A stretch of 64,000 nt of DNA from contig NZ_JH992924.1 in assembly GCF_000315425.1 (NCBI RefSeq), forward strand, positions 60,695 through 124,694, read 5' to 3'. This DNA is from Massilia timonae CCUG 45783. GTDB lineage: Bacteria; Pseudomonadota; Gammaproteobacteria; Burkholderiales; Burkholderiaceae_D. Below are positions 16,440-28,602 of this stretch, piece by piece. Every line of letters begins with the position of its first letter. Positions within the stretch are counted from its first letter, which is position 1. The notes below the pieces were generated by a model. That model saw nothing but the letters and a program-made list of their open reading frames with translations, did no database searches and was not told the DNA's origin. The position numbers and the translations under genes were made by a program.

Positions 16440-18708
16440 ACCGGTCAACCAGGTCTTGCGCTACGCCCTCGTCGTGGGCTGCGCGGTAGTGTGCATCCTG
16501 CTGTTCCTGCTCGCGTCGGCCTCGGCCAATTCCGAATTCCTTGGCCGCTACTACGGCTGGCTGATCGGACTGATCGGCGCGGTGGCCTTCGTGCTGCTGG
16601 CCTTCGTCGCGGTCGCCCTCGGCCGCCTGTATTCGCGCCACAAGGCCGGCAAGTTCGGCTCGCGCCTGATGGCGAGACTGGTGCTGCTGTTCGCCGGCAT
16701 CGGCATCCTGCCCGGCGTCGTCATCTTCATGGTGTCGGTGAATTTCGTCTCGCATTCGATCGACTCGTGGTTCGACGTCAAGATCGAGTCGGCGATCGAG
16801 TCGGGCCTGAACCTGGGCCGCGCCGCGCTCGACGAATCGCTGGCCGAACTGGGCGCGACCGCGCAGACCGCCGCCGCGACCCTGGCGGGCCAGGGCGACA
16901 TGAGCGCGCAGCCGGTGCTGGCGCGCCTGCTGGCCGACACCAGCGGCCTGCAGAGCGCGATGCTGGTCGACGAGAAGGGCGCGGTGCTGGCCGCGGCGCT
17001 GGAAGACCGCGGCGCCAACCTGGCGGCCGACGCGCCCAACGAACGCATGCTGAAGAGCGCCGCCATGCCGGGCGGGTATGCGCTGGCCGAAGGCGGCGTC
17101 GACCGCGACCTGAGCGAAGAGGGGCTCGATGGCGTCTCGAGCGCGCTCGACGCCGTCACGGGCCTGCGCCTGCGCGTGGTGCTGGCCGTGCCCGAGCCGC
17201 CCGGCGCGCCGCAGCGCTACCTGCAGCTGCTGCAGTCGGTGCCGGTCAACCTGGCCTCGAACGCCGAGGTGCTGCGCTCGGCCTACAGCGAATACCGCCT
17301 GCGCCTGGAAGCGCGCACCGGCCTGCGCAAGATGTACATCGGGATGCTGACCCTGACGCTGCTGCTGGCGATCTTCGGCGCCGTCGGCAGCGCCTTCCTC
17401 ATCGCCGGCAACCTGGCGCAGCCGCTGCTGGTGCTGGCCGAGGGCACGCAGGCGGTGGCCGAGGGCGACCTGTCGCCCAGGCCGATCGTCCAGACGAAGG
17501 ACGAACTGGGCACGCTGACGCAATCGTTTAACGCCATGACCGGCCAGTTGTTCGAGGCCAGGAGCGCGGTCGAGCGCAACCGCGCCGCGCTGCAAAGCGC
17601 CAAGGCCCACCTCGAATCGGTGCTGGCCAATATGTCGGCCGGCGTGATCGTGCTCGACGCCGAGGGCCTGGTGGTGAACTCGAACGACGCCGCCTACCGC
17701 ATCCTGCAGGTGGAACCCGGCGCGATGGCCGGGCCGCTGGCGCGGATCCCGGGACTGGAACACTTCTCGAACTGCATCACGCGCGCCTTCTCGGCCCAGA
17801 GCGCGCACTCGGCGGCCGAGCGGCGCAAGCGCGCGCACTGGCAGCAGCAGATCGAGATCCCGCGCCGCGGCAGCGGCGACGACCACGACCACGACCTGGT
17901 GCTGCTGGCGCGCGGCTCGCGCCTGCCGGTGGGCGCCGACAGCGGCTTCATCGTCGTGTTCGACGACATCTCGGACGTGATCACGGCCCAGCGCTCGGTG
18001 GCCTGGGGCGAGGTCGCGCGGCGCCTGGCGCACGAGATCAAGAACCCGCTCACGCCGATCCAGCTGGCGGCCGAGCGCATGCAGATGAAGCTCGAGGACA
18101 GCCTGCCGCCGAAGGAGGCCGAGCTGCTCAAGCGCGGCACCACCACCATCGTCAACCAGGTCGACGCCATGAAGCGCATGGTGGACGACTTCCGCGACTA
18201 CGCGCGCACGCCGCCGGCCATGCTCGAGCAGCTCGACCTGAATGGCCTGATCGGAGAAATCCTGAACCTTTACCTGGCCGAGGATGGCAATGACGTCATC
18301 CACGCCAGCCTGGCGCCGAACCTGCCGCGCGTGATGGGCGACGCCACCCAGCTGCGCCAGGTGATCCACAACCTGGTGCAGAACGCCCAGGATGCGCTGG
18401 TCGACCGCGGCCCGGACGCGCCGCCCCCGCGCGTGGACGTGAGCACCGAGGCGATCCACTACACCGGCGCCGACGGGCTCGCGGGCACCGCGGTGCGCCT
18501 GGCGATCGTCGACAACGGCCCCGGCTTCGCGCCGCGCATCCTGGCGCGCGCCTTCGAACCGTATGTCACCACCAAGGCCCGCGGCACCGGCCTGGGCCTG
18601 CCCATGGTCAAGAAAATCGTGGACGAGCACGGGGGCCGGATCGACGTCGGCAACCGCAGCGATGGAACTGGCGCAGCGGTATCGATTTTGCTGCTAAAGT
18701 TAGCTTGA
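16429..18708 (+). CDS. NtrY-type membrane sensor histidine kinase
   Basis: 759 residues from GTG 16429. Membrane segments near 12-30, 40-62 and 78-100, then a roughly 200-residue periplasmic sensor region, another helix near 305-330 (LTLTLLLAIFGAVGSAFLIAG), HAMP (about 330-385), PAS (about 390-500), HisKA with His535 in RRLAHEIKNPLTPI, and HATPase_c with DNGPGF and GTGLGLPMVKKI. The domain order is that of NtrY, a nitrogen or redox sensor. The regulator at 18867 is its likely partner. Strict NtrY function is not proven. Confidence 0.93.
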   Translation: MQSRPVNQVLRYALVVGCAVVCILLFLLASASANSEFLGRYYGWLIGLIGAVAFVLLAFVAVALGRLYSRHKAGKFGSRLMARLVLLFAGIGILPGVVIFMVSVNFVSHSIDSWFDVKIESAIESGLNLGRAALDESLAELGATAQTAAATLAGQGDMSAQPVLARLLADTSGLQSAMLVDEKGAVLAAALEDRGANLAADAPNERMLKSAAMPGGYALAEGGVDRDLSEEGLDGVSSALDAVTGLRLRVVLAVPEPPGAPQRYLQLLQSVPVNLASNAEVLRSAYSEYRLRLEARTGLRKMYIGMLTLTLLLAIFGAVGSAFLIAGNLAQPLLVLAEGTQAVAEGDLSPRPIVQTKDELGTLTQSFNAMTGQLFEARSAVERNRAALQSAKAHLESVLANMSAGVIVLDAEGLVVNSNDAAYRILQVEPGAMAGPLARIPGLEHFSNCITRAFSAQSAHSAAERRKRAHWQQQIEIPRRGSGDDHDHDLVLLARGSRLPVGADSGFIVVFDDISDVITAQRSVAWGEVARRLAHEIKNPLTPIQLAAERMQMKLEDSLPPKEAELLKRGTTTIVNQVDAMKRMVDDFRDYARTPPAMLEQLDLNGLIGEILNLYLAEDGNDVIHASLAPNLPRVMGDATQLRQVIHNLVQNAQDALVDRGPDAPPPRVDVSTEAIHYTGADGLAGTAVRLAIVDNGPGFAPRILARAFEPYVTTKARGTGLGLPMVKKIVDEHGGRIDVGNRSDGTGAAVSILLLKLA

Positions 18709-18712
18709 GTGT

Positions 18713-18769
18713 CCTGAAATGAAGATTCATTGAATCAAACCTGATTGTTCAACGAACCTCCATTTCAGG
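18713..18769. other. Long hairpin between ntrY and ntrX
   Basis: Two 22-base arms, 18713-18734 and 18748-18769, pair with three transition differences around a 13-base loop. It begins 4 bases after the ntrY stop. There is no T run, so it is not a clear terminator. It may protect the ntrY mRNA end or decouple expression of the two genes. Confidence 0.6.
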
Positions 18770-18797
18770 GCATGAGAACTCAGCCCCATCAGCAAAC

Positions 18798-18825
18798 TTG
18801 GCTTAAGTGCAAAAAAACTTATAAA
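18798..18825 (+). promoter_or_regulatory. Possible sigma-70 promoter of ntrX
   Basis: TTGGCT (18798-18803), 16-base spacer containing an A7 tract, TATAAA (18820-18825), 41 bases before ATG 18867. Together with the hairpin just upstream this suggests the regulator can be expressed apart from the kinase. Confidence 0.5.
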
Positions 18826-18866
18826 ATTGCACACGTGACGGGTAGAAGATCAGGAAGGTAGAAACG

Positions 18867-19622
18867 ATGGCGAACATACTCGTAGTTGACGATGAAATGG
18901 GCATCCGGGAACTCCTGTCGGAGATTCTCGGCGACGAAGGCCATGCCATCACCCTGGCCGAGAACGCGCAACAGGCGCGCGAGGCGCGTGCGGCCGCGAC
19001 GCCAGACCTGGTGCTGCTCGACATCTGGATGCCGGATACCGATGGCGTGACCCTGCTCAAGGAGTGGCAGCGCGACGGCATGTTGACCATGCCGGTCATC
19101 ATGATGTCGGGCCATGCGACCATCGACACGGCGGTCGAGGCGACCCGCATCGGCGCCCTGAATTTCCTCGAAAAGCCGATTGCCCTGCAAAAGCTGCTCA
19201 AGGCGGTCCAGCAGGGCCTGACCCGCGCGCAAGAGGTGGCGCGCGCACCGATGGCGCCGCCGCGCCCGATCGCGCCGAGCGCGCCGCCGGTGGCGAGCGA
19301 CGCCGCCATCGCCGCCCCCAGCGCGCCGATGTTTGCGTCCCCCGGCGTGCAGCCCGGCCCAGGCGTCGGCATGGGCAACGGTACGCGCATGGTGCATGCG
19401 GTGTCGCAGGGCGAGGGCACCGGCTATACGCTGTCGTTCGACCTGCCGCTGCGCGAGGCGCGCGACGCCTTCGAGCGCATGTACTTCGAGCATCACCTGG
19501 GCCGCGAAGGCGGCAGCATGACGCGCGTGGCCGAGAAGACCGGCCTCGAGCGCACCCACCTGTACCGCAAGCTCAAGCAGCTGGGCGTCGAACCGGGCAA
19601 GCTCGCCAAGAAAGGGGGATGA
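18867..19622 (+). CDS. NtrX-like response regulator lacking the AAA+ domain (REC-linker-Fis HTH)
   Basis: 251 residues. Receiver domain at 1-120 with acidic pair DDE and phospho-acceptor Asp52 in LLDIWMPDTDG, then Lys in EKPI. An Ala/Pro-rich linker follows (about 125-190), and a C-terminal Fis-type helix-turn-helix (about 195-245: LREARDAFERMYFEHHL...GLERTHLYRKLKQLG) typical of NtrX. The roughly 240-residue sigma-54-interacting ATPase domain (GAFTGA, Walker motifs) is absent, so it should bind DNA as an ordinary regulator. The stop overlaps the next gene as ATGA. Confidence 0.9.
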   Translation: MANILVVDDEMGIRELLSEILGDEGHAITLAENAQQAREARAAATPDLVLLDIWMPDTDGVTLLKEWQRDGMLTMPVIMMSGHATIDTAVEATRIGALNFLEKPIALQKLLKAVQQGLTRAQEVARAPMAPPRPIAPSAPPVASDAAIAAPSAPMFASPGVQPGPGVGMGNGTRMVHAVSQGEGTGYTLSFDLPLREARDAFERMYFEHHLGREGGSMTRVAEKTGLERTHLYRKLKQLGVEPGKLAKKGG

Positions 19623-20032
19623 TGGCCCGCGCGGCCACCGTCCTCGTCACAGGGTCCAGCGCCGCCGCACGCGAACAGGCGATCGCGGCGCTGCTGGCCG
19701 TTCCTCCCGCTGCCGTTTCCGATCCTGGCGCGCCTGGCGCCGGCGCAGCCACGTCGCGCGACTTCAGCGCGGTCATCCTCGAAGGCCTGGGCGTGGCCGC
19801 CACGCCGCTCGAGACCGGCCCCGGCATGCAGGTCGTGCGCATCGCTCCCGGGTGTTTGTGCTGCGACGGCAATCTCGTTTTGCGTGTAACATTGAATCGA
19901 CTGCTGCGCCAACGCCCGGGACGCCTGTTTCTCGGCCTGGCGAGCAGCGAACACCTTGATCAGTTGCGATCGTGGCTTGCAGCGCCGCCATACGATCAGC
20001 TGTTGGCACTGAACCCGACCGTCCACGCCTGA
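19619..20032 (+). CDS. Degenerate CobW/G3E-like protein without P-loop
   Basis: 137 residues, ATG 19619 overlapping the ntrX stop. The protein keeps the CobW-family cysteine motif GCLCCDGNL (Cys79, Cys81, Cys82) followed by LNRLLRQRPGRLFLGLASSEHLDQL, which parallels the CobW stretch after CxCC. At the P-loop position it reads VTGSSAAAREQA, with no GKS/T, and it ends before the C-terminal domain of real CobW proteins (about 300 residues or more). GTP hydrolysis is therefore unlikely. It may retain metal binding through CLCC. Coupling to ntrX suggests a conserved locus, but its role is unknown. Confidence 0.7.
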   Translation: MMARAATVLVTGSSAAAREQAIAALLAVPPAAVSDPGAPGAGAATSRDFSAVILEGLGVAATPLETGPGMQVVRIAPGCLCCDGNLVLRVTLNRLLRQRPGRLFLGLASSEHLDQLRSWLAAPPYDQLLALNPTVHA

Positions 20033-20092
20033 AGGCACTTGACGGTCTTGAAATCGGTTCGGACAGCCCCACCTCTGAAGCGAAGTGAACAG

Positions 20093-20118
20093 CCTGCCGT
20101 ACGCCGCCATGCGGCAGG
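20093..20118. other. Hairpin after the CobW-like gene
   Basis: CCTGCCG (20093-20099) pairs with CGGCAGG (20112-20118). There is no T run. It may mark the end of the ntrYX transcript or affect the leader of the DUF3567 gene. Confidence 0.35.
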
Positions 20119-20149
20119 GTTGCACTAATTTCTGATCGAAGGAGTCATC

Positions 20150-20407
20150 ATGAACATGATCTATAACAGCGAACAGTACAGCGTCGTCGAGTTCGGCGTC
20201 GACCGTGAACTCGAAGCGCTGCGATTTGGCGGCTTCGAGATCGTCGACAAGGCCGGCCGTCGCGAGGCCTTCATTGGCGGCCGCCTCGCGCAATCGTTCC
20301 GGCGCGACGTCAACAACCTGATTGCCAGCGAACCCACCATGGAAGAGATCGACGACTTCCTGGGCTCGTATGACACCCTGATGAGCCAGCCCGTGGTTCT
20401 TCATTGA
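20150..20407 (+). CDS. DUF3567 family small protein
   Basis: 85 residues, preceded by a strong GAAGGAG ribosome site. The sequence starts MNMIYNSEQYSVVEFG and contains GGFEIVDKAGRREAFIGG and a C-terminal acidic helix, the pattern of the betaproteobacterial DUF3567 family. Small, soluble and acidic; no catalytic motif is visible and the function is unknown. A good intrinsic terminator follows at 20455, so it is probably a monocistronic and well-expressed gene. Confidence 0.88.
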   Translation: MNMIYNSEQYSVVEFGVDRELEALRFGGFEIVDKAGRREAFIGGRLAQSFRRDVNNLIASEPTMEEIDDFLGSYDTLMSQPVVLH

Positions 20408-20454
20408 GCACGTGCATTGAGCCAGGACAGCATTTCGCTGCGCTGACGCCCCCG

Positions 20455-20490
20455 AGCGCCATTGCCACCAGCGGGCGATGGCGCTTTTTT
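20455..20490 (+). terminator. Intrinsic terminator after the DUF3567 gene
   Basis: Twelve-bp stem AGCGCCATTGCC/GGCGATGGCGCT with one G-U pair and a seven-base loop, followed by six T. Confidence 0.9.
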
Positions 20491-20515
20491 CATCGGTCAT
20501 GGTAAGCTGCGGGCC

Positions 20516-21280
20516 ATGTGCCAGCTCCTCGGAATGAACTGCAATGTCCCTACCGACATTGTCTTCTCTTTTACCGGCTTCGCCCACCGCGGCGGCCGTA
20601 CCGACACCCACCACGACGGCTGGGGAATCGCCTTCTTCGAGGGCAGTGGCGTGCGCCACTTCGTCGATCACCAGGCCGCCATCGCCTCGCCGATCGCCGA
20701 ACTGATCAAGCGTTATCCGATCAAGTCGACCAACGTCATCGCCCACATCCGCAAGGCCACCGTCGGCCACGTGGCGCTGGAAAACTGCCATCCCTTCGTG
20801 CGCGAGCTGTGGGGCCGCTACTGGGTGTTCGCCCATAACGGCGACCTGAAGGATTTCGCGCCCGTGCTCGACGGCGCCTTTCGTCCGGTAGGCACCACCG
20901 ACAGCGAACTGGCCTTCTGCTACCTGCTGCAAAGCATGCGCCGTGAATTCGGCGACACCGCGCCGGGCCGCGAGGAGTTGCGCGCACTGCTCGAGCGCAT
21001 CATTCCCGGCATCGCCGCCCACGGCACCTTCAATATGATGCTGTCCGACGGCGCCGCGCTGTTCACCCATTGCTCGACCAAGCTGTGCTACGTGGTGCGC
21101 AAGTATCCCTTCGTGACGGCCTGCCTGTCCGACGAAGACCTGTCGGTCGACTTTTCGCAGGTGACCACGCCCGACGACCGGGTCGCGATCATCGTCACCG
21201 AGCCGCTCACGACGAACGAGGAGTGGACCCATTTCGCGCCGGGTGAGCTGAAGGTGTTCGTCGACGGATTGCCGCAGTAA
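20516..21280 (+). CDS. Class II glutamine amidotransferase (YafJ-like)
   Basis: 254 residues from ATG 20516, chosen so that Cys2 becomes the N-terminal nucleophile (MCQLLGMNCN). Ntn-hydrolase glutaminase motifs: HRGGRTDTHHDGWGIAFF, HIRKATVG, ENCHPFVRELWGRYWVFAHNG and TDSELAFCYLL. There is no synthase domain, so the acceptor of the released ammonia is unknown; YafJ-type stand-alone domains have this form. The gene starts 26 bases after the preceding terminator. Confidence 0.92.
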   Translation: MCQLLGMNCNVPTDIVFSFTGFAHRGGRTDTHHDGWGIAFFEGSGVRHFVDHQAAIASPIAELIKRYPIKSTNVIAHIRKATVGHVALENCHPFVRELWGRYWVFAHNGDLKDFAPVLDGAFRPVGTTDSELAFCYLLQSMRREFGDTAPGREELRALLERIIPGIAAHGTFNMMLSDGAALFTHCSTKLCYVVRKYPFVTACLSDEDLSVDFSQVTTPDDRVAIIVTEPLTTNEEWTHFAPGELKVFVDGLPQ

Positions 21281-21409
21281 ACACTGTGTATCGATTGTGA
21301 CAACACCGATGTTTCGCGAATAACGTTCTTCTAATAAATTAGTGCCAAGAAGACACACGCCGGGATGGATGCGGTAAAGTAGTCCGATTGATGCGAGAAC
21401 GAGAACGAG

Positions 21410-22687
21410 ATGACCGATACCGCCAGCCTCGACGAGGCCTCCCAGCCGCTACGCATGCGCCATTTCTACCTCGCGCGCCAGCCCGTGCTGGACCGCAACC
21501 AGGCGCTGTTCGGCTATGAACTGCTGTTTCGCGGCAGCGCCCAGGGCCCGGCCCATTTCGATTCGGGCCTGTCGGCCAGCGCCAGCGTCATCCACCATGC
21601 ATCCCAGCTCGGCCTGCCGCGTGCGATCGGCGACGCCAACGCCTTCATCAACGTCGACAAGGACGTCCTGATGAGCGATATGTTCGCCTTCCTGCCACGC
21701 GAGCGCACGGTGCTGGAGATCGTCGCTTCGGTCGAGCCGGACGACGCCGTCATCGAACGCATGCGGGCCCTGGGCAAGCATGGCTTTCGCTTCGCGGCCG
21801 AGGCGGCGGCCCACGGCCCGGCGCTGTCGCGCCTGCTGCCCGTGATCGACTTCGTCAAGATGGATTTGCGCGCGCTGCCGGCCGTGACCCTGCTGTCGCT
21901 GGCGCCGCGCCTGCGCACCACGGGCAAGCGCCTGGTGGCCGAAAAAGTCGAGAGCCACAGCGAATACCGCACCTGCCTGGACATCGGCTTCGACTACTTC
22001 CAGGGCTATTATTTCGCCAAGCCGTCGGTGCTGGCCAGCCGCAAGCTGTCGCCGTCGCAGACGACGGTGCTCGACCTGGTGAACCTGGTGGCGTCCGACG
22101 CCGACAACGCCGAGATCGAAAGCGTGGTCAAGCGCGAGGTGACGATCGGCCTGAACCTGCTGCGCCTGGTGAACACGCCGGCGGTGGGGGCGGGGCGACG
22201 CATCGAATCGATCAGCCAGGCCCTGACCCTGCTGGGCCGGCGCCAGCTGCAGCGCTGGCTGCAGATCCTGCTGTATGCCGAGCCCGACGTGCGCGGCCAC
22301 AGCCAGAGCCCGCTCCTGCTGCTGGCCACCACGCGCGCGCGCCTGATGGAGCTGCTGGCCCAGCGCCTGCGCCCCGGCCAGAAGAACGTCGCCGACGTCG
22401 CCTTCACGGTCGGCATGATGTCCCTGATGGACACGCTGTTCTGCATCCCGATGATGGACATCGTGGAGCAGATCCCCGTGATCGACGAAGTGCGCGCCGC
22501 GCTCCTGCAGCGCAGCGGCTTCTTCGGCGAGCTGTTGAAGCTGGCCGAATCGATCGAGCGCATGGACGACGAGGGCGACGACCTGCTGGCGGGCCTCAAG
22601 AGCCTGTCGATGGATGGCGACGACCTGGCCGAACTCGAGGTGTCGGCGTTCGAGTGGAGCGACAAGGTGGTGCGCTACGCGATCTGA
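21410..22687 (+). CDS. EAL-HDOD domain signalling protein (YuxH-like)
   Basis: 425 residues. The N-terminal half (about 18-225) is EAL-like, with LARQPVLDRNQALFGYELLFRG and IDFVKMDLRAL. The EAL signature is degenerate (ELLF for EALL-R), so cyclic-di-GMP cleavage is doubtful. The C-terminal half (about 230-410) is an HDOD domain with VTIGLNLLRLVNTPA and SISQALTLLGRRQLQRWL. Such proteins act as regulatory scaffolds. The ATG follows two GAGAAC repeats that supply the ribosome site (GAGAACGAGAACGAG). Confidence 0.9.
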   Translation: MTDTASLDEASQPLRMRHFYLARQPVLDRNQALFGYELLFRGSAQGPAHFDSGLSASASVIHHASQLGLPRAIGDANAFINVDKDVLMSDMFAFLPRERTVLEIVASVEPDDAVIERMRALGKHGFRFAAEAAAHGPALSRLLPVIDFVKMDLRALPAVTLLSLAPRLRTTGKRLVAEKVESHSEYRTCLDIGFDYFQGYYFAKPSVLASRKLSPSQTTVLDLVNLVASDADNAEIESVVKREVTIGLNLLRLVNTPAVGAGRRIESISQALTLLGRRQLQRWLQILLYAEPDVRGHSQSPLLLLATTRARLMELLAQRLRPGQKNVADVAFTVGMMSLMDTLFCIPMMDIVEQIPVIDEVRAALLQRSGFFGELLKLAESIERMDDEGDDLLAGLKSLSMDGDDLAELEVSAFEWSDKVVRYAI

Positions 22688-22716
22688 GCGCCGCACACTT
22701 GGCGCGTCACGAAAAA

Positions 22717-22744
22717 AACGCCGCGGATCTCGCGGCGTTGTGTT

Positions 22745-22745
<1 letters not shown>
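22717..22745. terminator. Bidirectional terminator between the EAL-HDOD gene and metH
   Basis: Nine-bp perfect stem AACGCCGCG/CGCGGCGTT with a five-base loop. It is followed by TTGTGTTTT on the plus strand and a T7 run on the minus strand, between convergent genes. Confidence 0.85.
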
Positions 22746-26512
<3,767 letters not shown>

Positions 26513-26610
26513 CGTGTTTTTCCGAAGGTGCGGCTTGACAGGCCGGTTGAGAAAGGGCGGTCTACGATTATACGTCAAGCGGCGCGATAGGCCCGGCAGT
26601 GGGGGTGTGT

Positions 26611-26689
26611 ATGTATCGTTATGTATTCAACGCCGCATGCGTTACATAGCGTTACATTTGTTGGGGTGGCTGCAATCTTTACGATACAT
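26611..26689. promoter_or_regulatory. Repeat cluster in the metH/brnA divergent region
   Basis: GCGTTACAT occurs twice (26639-26647 and 26649-26657), one helical turn apart. A related CGTTATGTAT lies at 26617. ATGTATCGT (26611-26619) is an exact inverted copy of ACGATACAT (26681-26689). The cluster sits between metH (start 26512, leftward) and the BrnA-type gene (26750). It looks like a multi-site operator; autoregulation by the antitoxin is inference. Confidence 0.45.
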
Positions 26690-26749
26690 GGCGAGACGAC
26701 AATCAAGGTCCGCCTCCACGAGTGGCGAACGTATAGATGGGATAACCGC

Positions 26750-26977
26750 ATGAACAAAGAATACCAACCGGATTGGGATCAGCCTATGGACCGCAACCCG
26801 GAGCCAGCAATGTCGTCGAAGCCACAAGTCGCCAGCAATGGTGTGAAACAGATCGTCACGATCCGCCTGGATGTGGATATGCTTGAATGGTTCAAGGCCG
26901 CAGGTCCCGGCTACCAGACCCGCATCAACCAGGTTCTGCGTGAACACATGGACGCCCAGCGTACGTCGCAGGCGTAG
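26750..26977 (+). CDS. BrnA-type (DUF4415) antitoxin-like protein, apparently without toxin
   Basis: 75 residues from ATG 26750. An N-terminal acidic, Pro-rich stretch precedes the BrnA ribbon-helix-helix pattern KQIVTIRLDVDMLEWFKAAGPGYQTRINQVLREHM. In brnTA operons the BrnT ribonuclease gene lies immediately upstream; here the 230 bases upstream hold no BrnT-like frame and none follows. An orphan RHH regulator is the simplest reading. An earlier in-frame ATG (26621) would run through the repeat cluster and is disfavoured. Confidence 0.72.
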   Translation: MNKEYQPDWDQPMDRNPEPAMSSKPQVASNGVKQIVTIRLDVDMLEWFKAAGPGYQTRINQVLREHMDAQRTSQA

Positions 26978-27037
26978 GGGTGGCGGCTTTGCCGCCGACG
27001 CGGTGATCGTTATCGGTTGATCGCCGCAACCGTTTTG

Positions 27038-27067
27038 CACGTCATCCCCGCCCGCGGGGACGACGTG
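27038..27067. other. Strong hairpin between brnA-like gene and fmt
   Basis: Thirteen-bp arms CACGTCATCCCCG and CGGGGACGACGTG with one mismatch and a CCCG loop, located between convergent genes. There is no T run on the plus strand. It may be a processed mRNA end or a small dispersed repeat of the GTCATCCCCG type. Confidence 0.5.
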
Positions 27068-27101
27068 TTATGAAATCGACTTCAGGAGCGCCGCGAGCGC
27101 T

Positions 27102-28049
27102 TCAATTGAACGTCAACCCCGCCAGCGAAAACCCTTTCAGGAATTCCGCCGCCTTCAGGCGCTTGCCGCCAGGCTTCTGCAGCTCGTTCAGGCGCAGCGC
27201 ACCTTCTCCGCAAGCGACCACGATGCCGCCGGCGTCGGCCTGCAACACCGCGCCCGGTGCGCCGCTGCCTTCAACCGCTTCGGCCGACCAGAACTTCACC
27301 GCCACGCCATCGACCACCCCGTTCGCGCCGGGGAAGGGGTTGAAGGCGCGCACCTTGCGCGCCAATACCGCGGCCGGCAGGCTGAAATCGAGCCTCGCTT
27401 CTTCCTTGCCGATCTTGGCGGCGTAGGTCACGCCTTCGTCCGGCTGCGGCACGGCGGTCAGCTCGCCGGCTTGCATCTTGCGCAGCGCGTCGACGATCAT
27501 GCGTCCGCCCAGCGCGGCCAGCTTGTCGTGCAGGCTGCCGGTGGTATCAAGCGGGTCGATCGGCAGGCGCTCCATGGTCAGCATCGGCCCGGTATCCAGG
27601 CCTTCTTCCATCTCCATGATGGTCACGCCGGTTTCCAGGTCGCCCGATTCGATCGCGCGGTGGATCGGCGCGGCGCCGCGCCAGCGCGGCAGCAGCGAAC
27701 CGTGGATATTGATGCAGGGACGGATGTCGAGCGTGCTGCGCGGCAGGATCAGGCCATAGGCCGCGACCACCATCACGTCGTAGTCGATCGACTGCAATTG
27801 CTCGTGCGCGGCGCGCGCCTGCGCGGCGCGCTCCGGATCCCTGGCGTCCATGCGCAGCGACAGCGGCTGCGCCACCGGCATGCCGTGCGCCAGCGCGTAC
27901 TGCTTGACGCTGGATGCCTGCAGTTGCATGCCGCGCCCGGCGGGGCGGTCGGGCTGGGTCAGGACCAGCGGGATCTCGAAGCCGGCCTCGTGCAGGGCAC
28001 GCAGGGCGACGGCGGCAAATTCGGGGGTGCCGGCGAAAACGACTTTCAT
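27102..28049 (-). CDS. fmt: Methionyl-tRNA formyltransferase
   Basis: 315 residues. N-terminal formyltransferase domain with FAGTPEF and the loop [11 protein letters not shown], then folate-binding and catalytic motif [16 protein letters not shown], with His and later Asp in LDTGPML, followed by a C-terminal OB-fold (about 210-310). It formylates initiator Met-tRNA with 10-formyl-THF. It lies 13 bases downstream of def, the usual def-fmt pair. Confidence 0.97.
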   Translation of the reverse strand: MKVVFAGTPEFAAVALRALHEAGFEIPLVLTQPDRPAGRGMQLQASSVKQYALAHGMPVAQPLSLRMDARDPERAAQARAAHEQLQSIDYDVMVVAAYGLILPRSTLDIRPCINIHGSLLPRWRGAAPIHRAIESGDLETGVTIMEMEEGLDTGPMLTMERLPIDPLDTTGSLHDKLAALGGRMIVDALRKMQAGELTAVPQPDEGVTYAAKIGKEEARLDFSLPAAVLARKVRAFNPFPGANGVVDGVAVKFWSAEAVEGSGAPGAVLQADAGGIVVACGEGALRLNELQKPGGKRLKAAEFLKGFSLAGLTFN

Positions 28050-28062
28050 GTCACCGCCGCAA

Positions 28063-28602
28063 TCAACGGCGGGCGGCGCGCTGGGCGGCGTCGCGCTGCA
28101 TGCCGCGTTCTTCCTTCTGCAGCTTGGCCTTGATGCGGTTGCGCTTGAGCGGCGACAGGTATTCGACGAAAACCTTGCCCATCAGGTGGTCCATCTCGTG
28201 CTGGATGCACACGGCCAGCAGGCCGTCGGCCTCGACCTCGAACGGCTTGCCGTCGACGTCGAATGCGCGCACCTTGACCCGGGCCGGGCGCTCGACGCCG
28301 TCGTAGATGCCGGGCACCGACAGGCAGCCTTCGTCGTAGACCTGCTTTTCTTCGCTGGCCCAGGTGATCTCGGGGTTGATGAAGACCATCAGCTTTTCTT
28401 GCGCTTCGGTCACGTCGATGGTAACCACGCGTTCGTGCACGTCCACCTGGGTGGCGGCCAGGCCGACGCCAGGCGCGTCGTACATGGTTTCCGCCATGTC
28501 GGCCACCAGCTTGCGCAGGCGCTCGGTGCCGAATTCGGTGACCGGCTTGGCGACCTTGTGCAGGCGCGGGTCGGGGTAGCGGAGGATGTCGAGAAGTGCC
28601 AT
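28063..28602 (-). CDS. def: Peptide deformylase
   Basis: 179 residues from ATG 28602 ([14 protein letters not shown]); the in-frame stretch up to 28755 is not protein-like. All three active-site motifs are present: [17 protein letters not shown] with the metal Cys, and HEMDHLMG with two metal His and the catalytic Glu. It removes the formyl group that fmt adds. First gene of def-fmt, divergent from the LysM gene. Confidence 0.97.
   Translation of the reverse strand: MALLDILRYPDPRLHKVAKPVTEFGTERLRKLVADMAETMYDAPGVGLAATQVDVHERVVTIDVTEAQEKLMVFINPEITWASEEKQVYDEGCLSVPGIYDGVERPARVKVRAFDVDGKPFEVEADGLLAVCIQHEMDHLMGKVFVEYLSPLKRNRIKAKLQKEERGMQRDAAQRAARR

Noticed and set aside
26513-26749. Cobalamin riboswitch upstream of metH
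   Set aside because: I found no B12-box-like conserved segment or the expected multi-helix layout; only short GCGTTACAT repeats are seen.
26600-26749. BrnT toxin gene upstream of the BrnA-like gene
   Set aside because: No frame in this stretch has the BrnT fold signature or adequate length.
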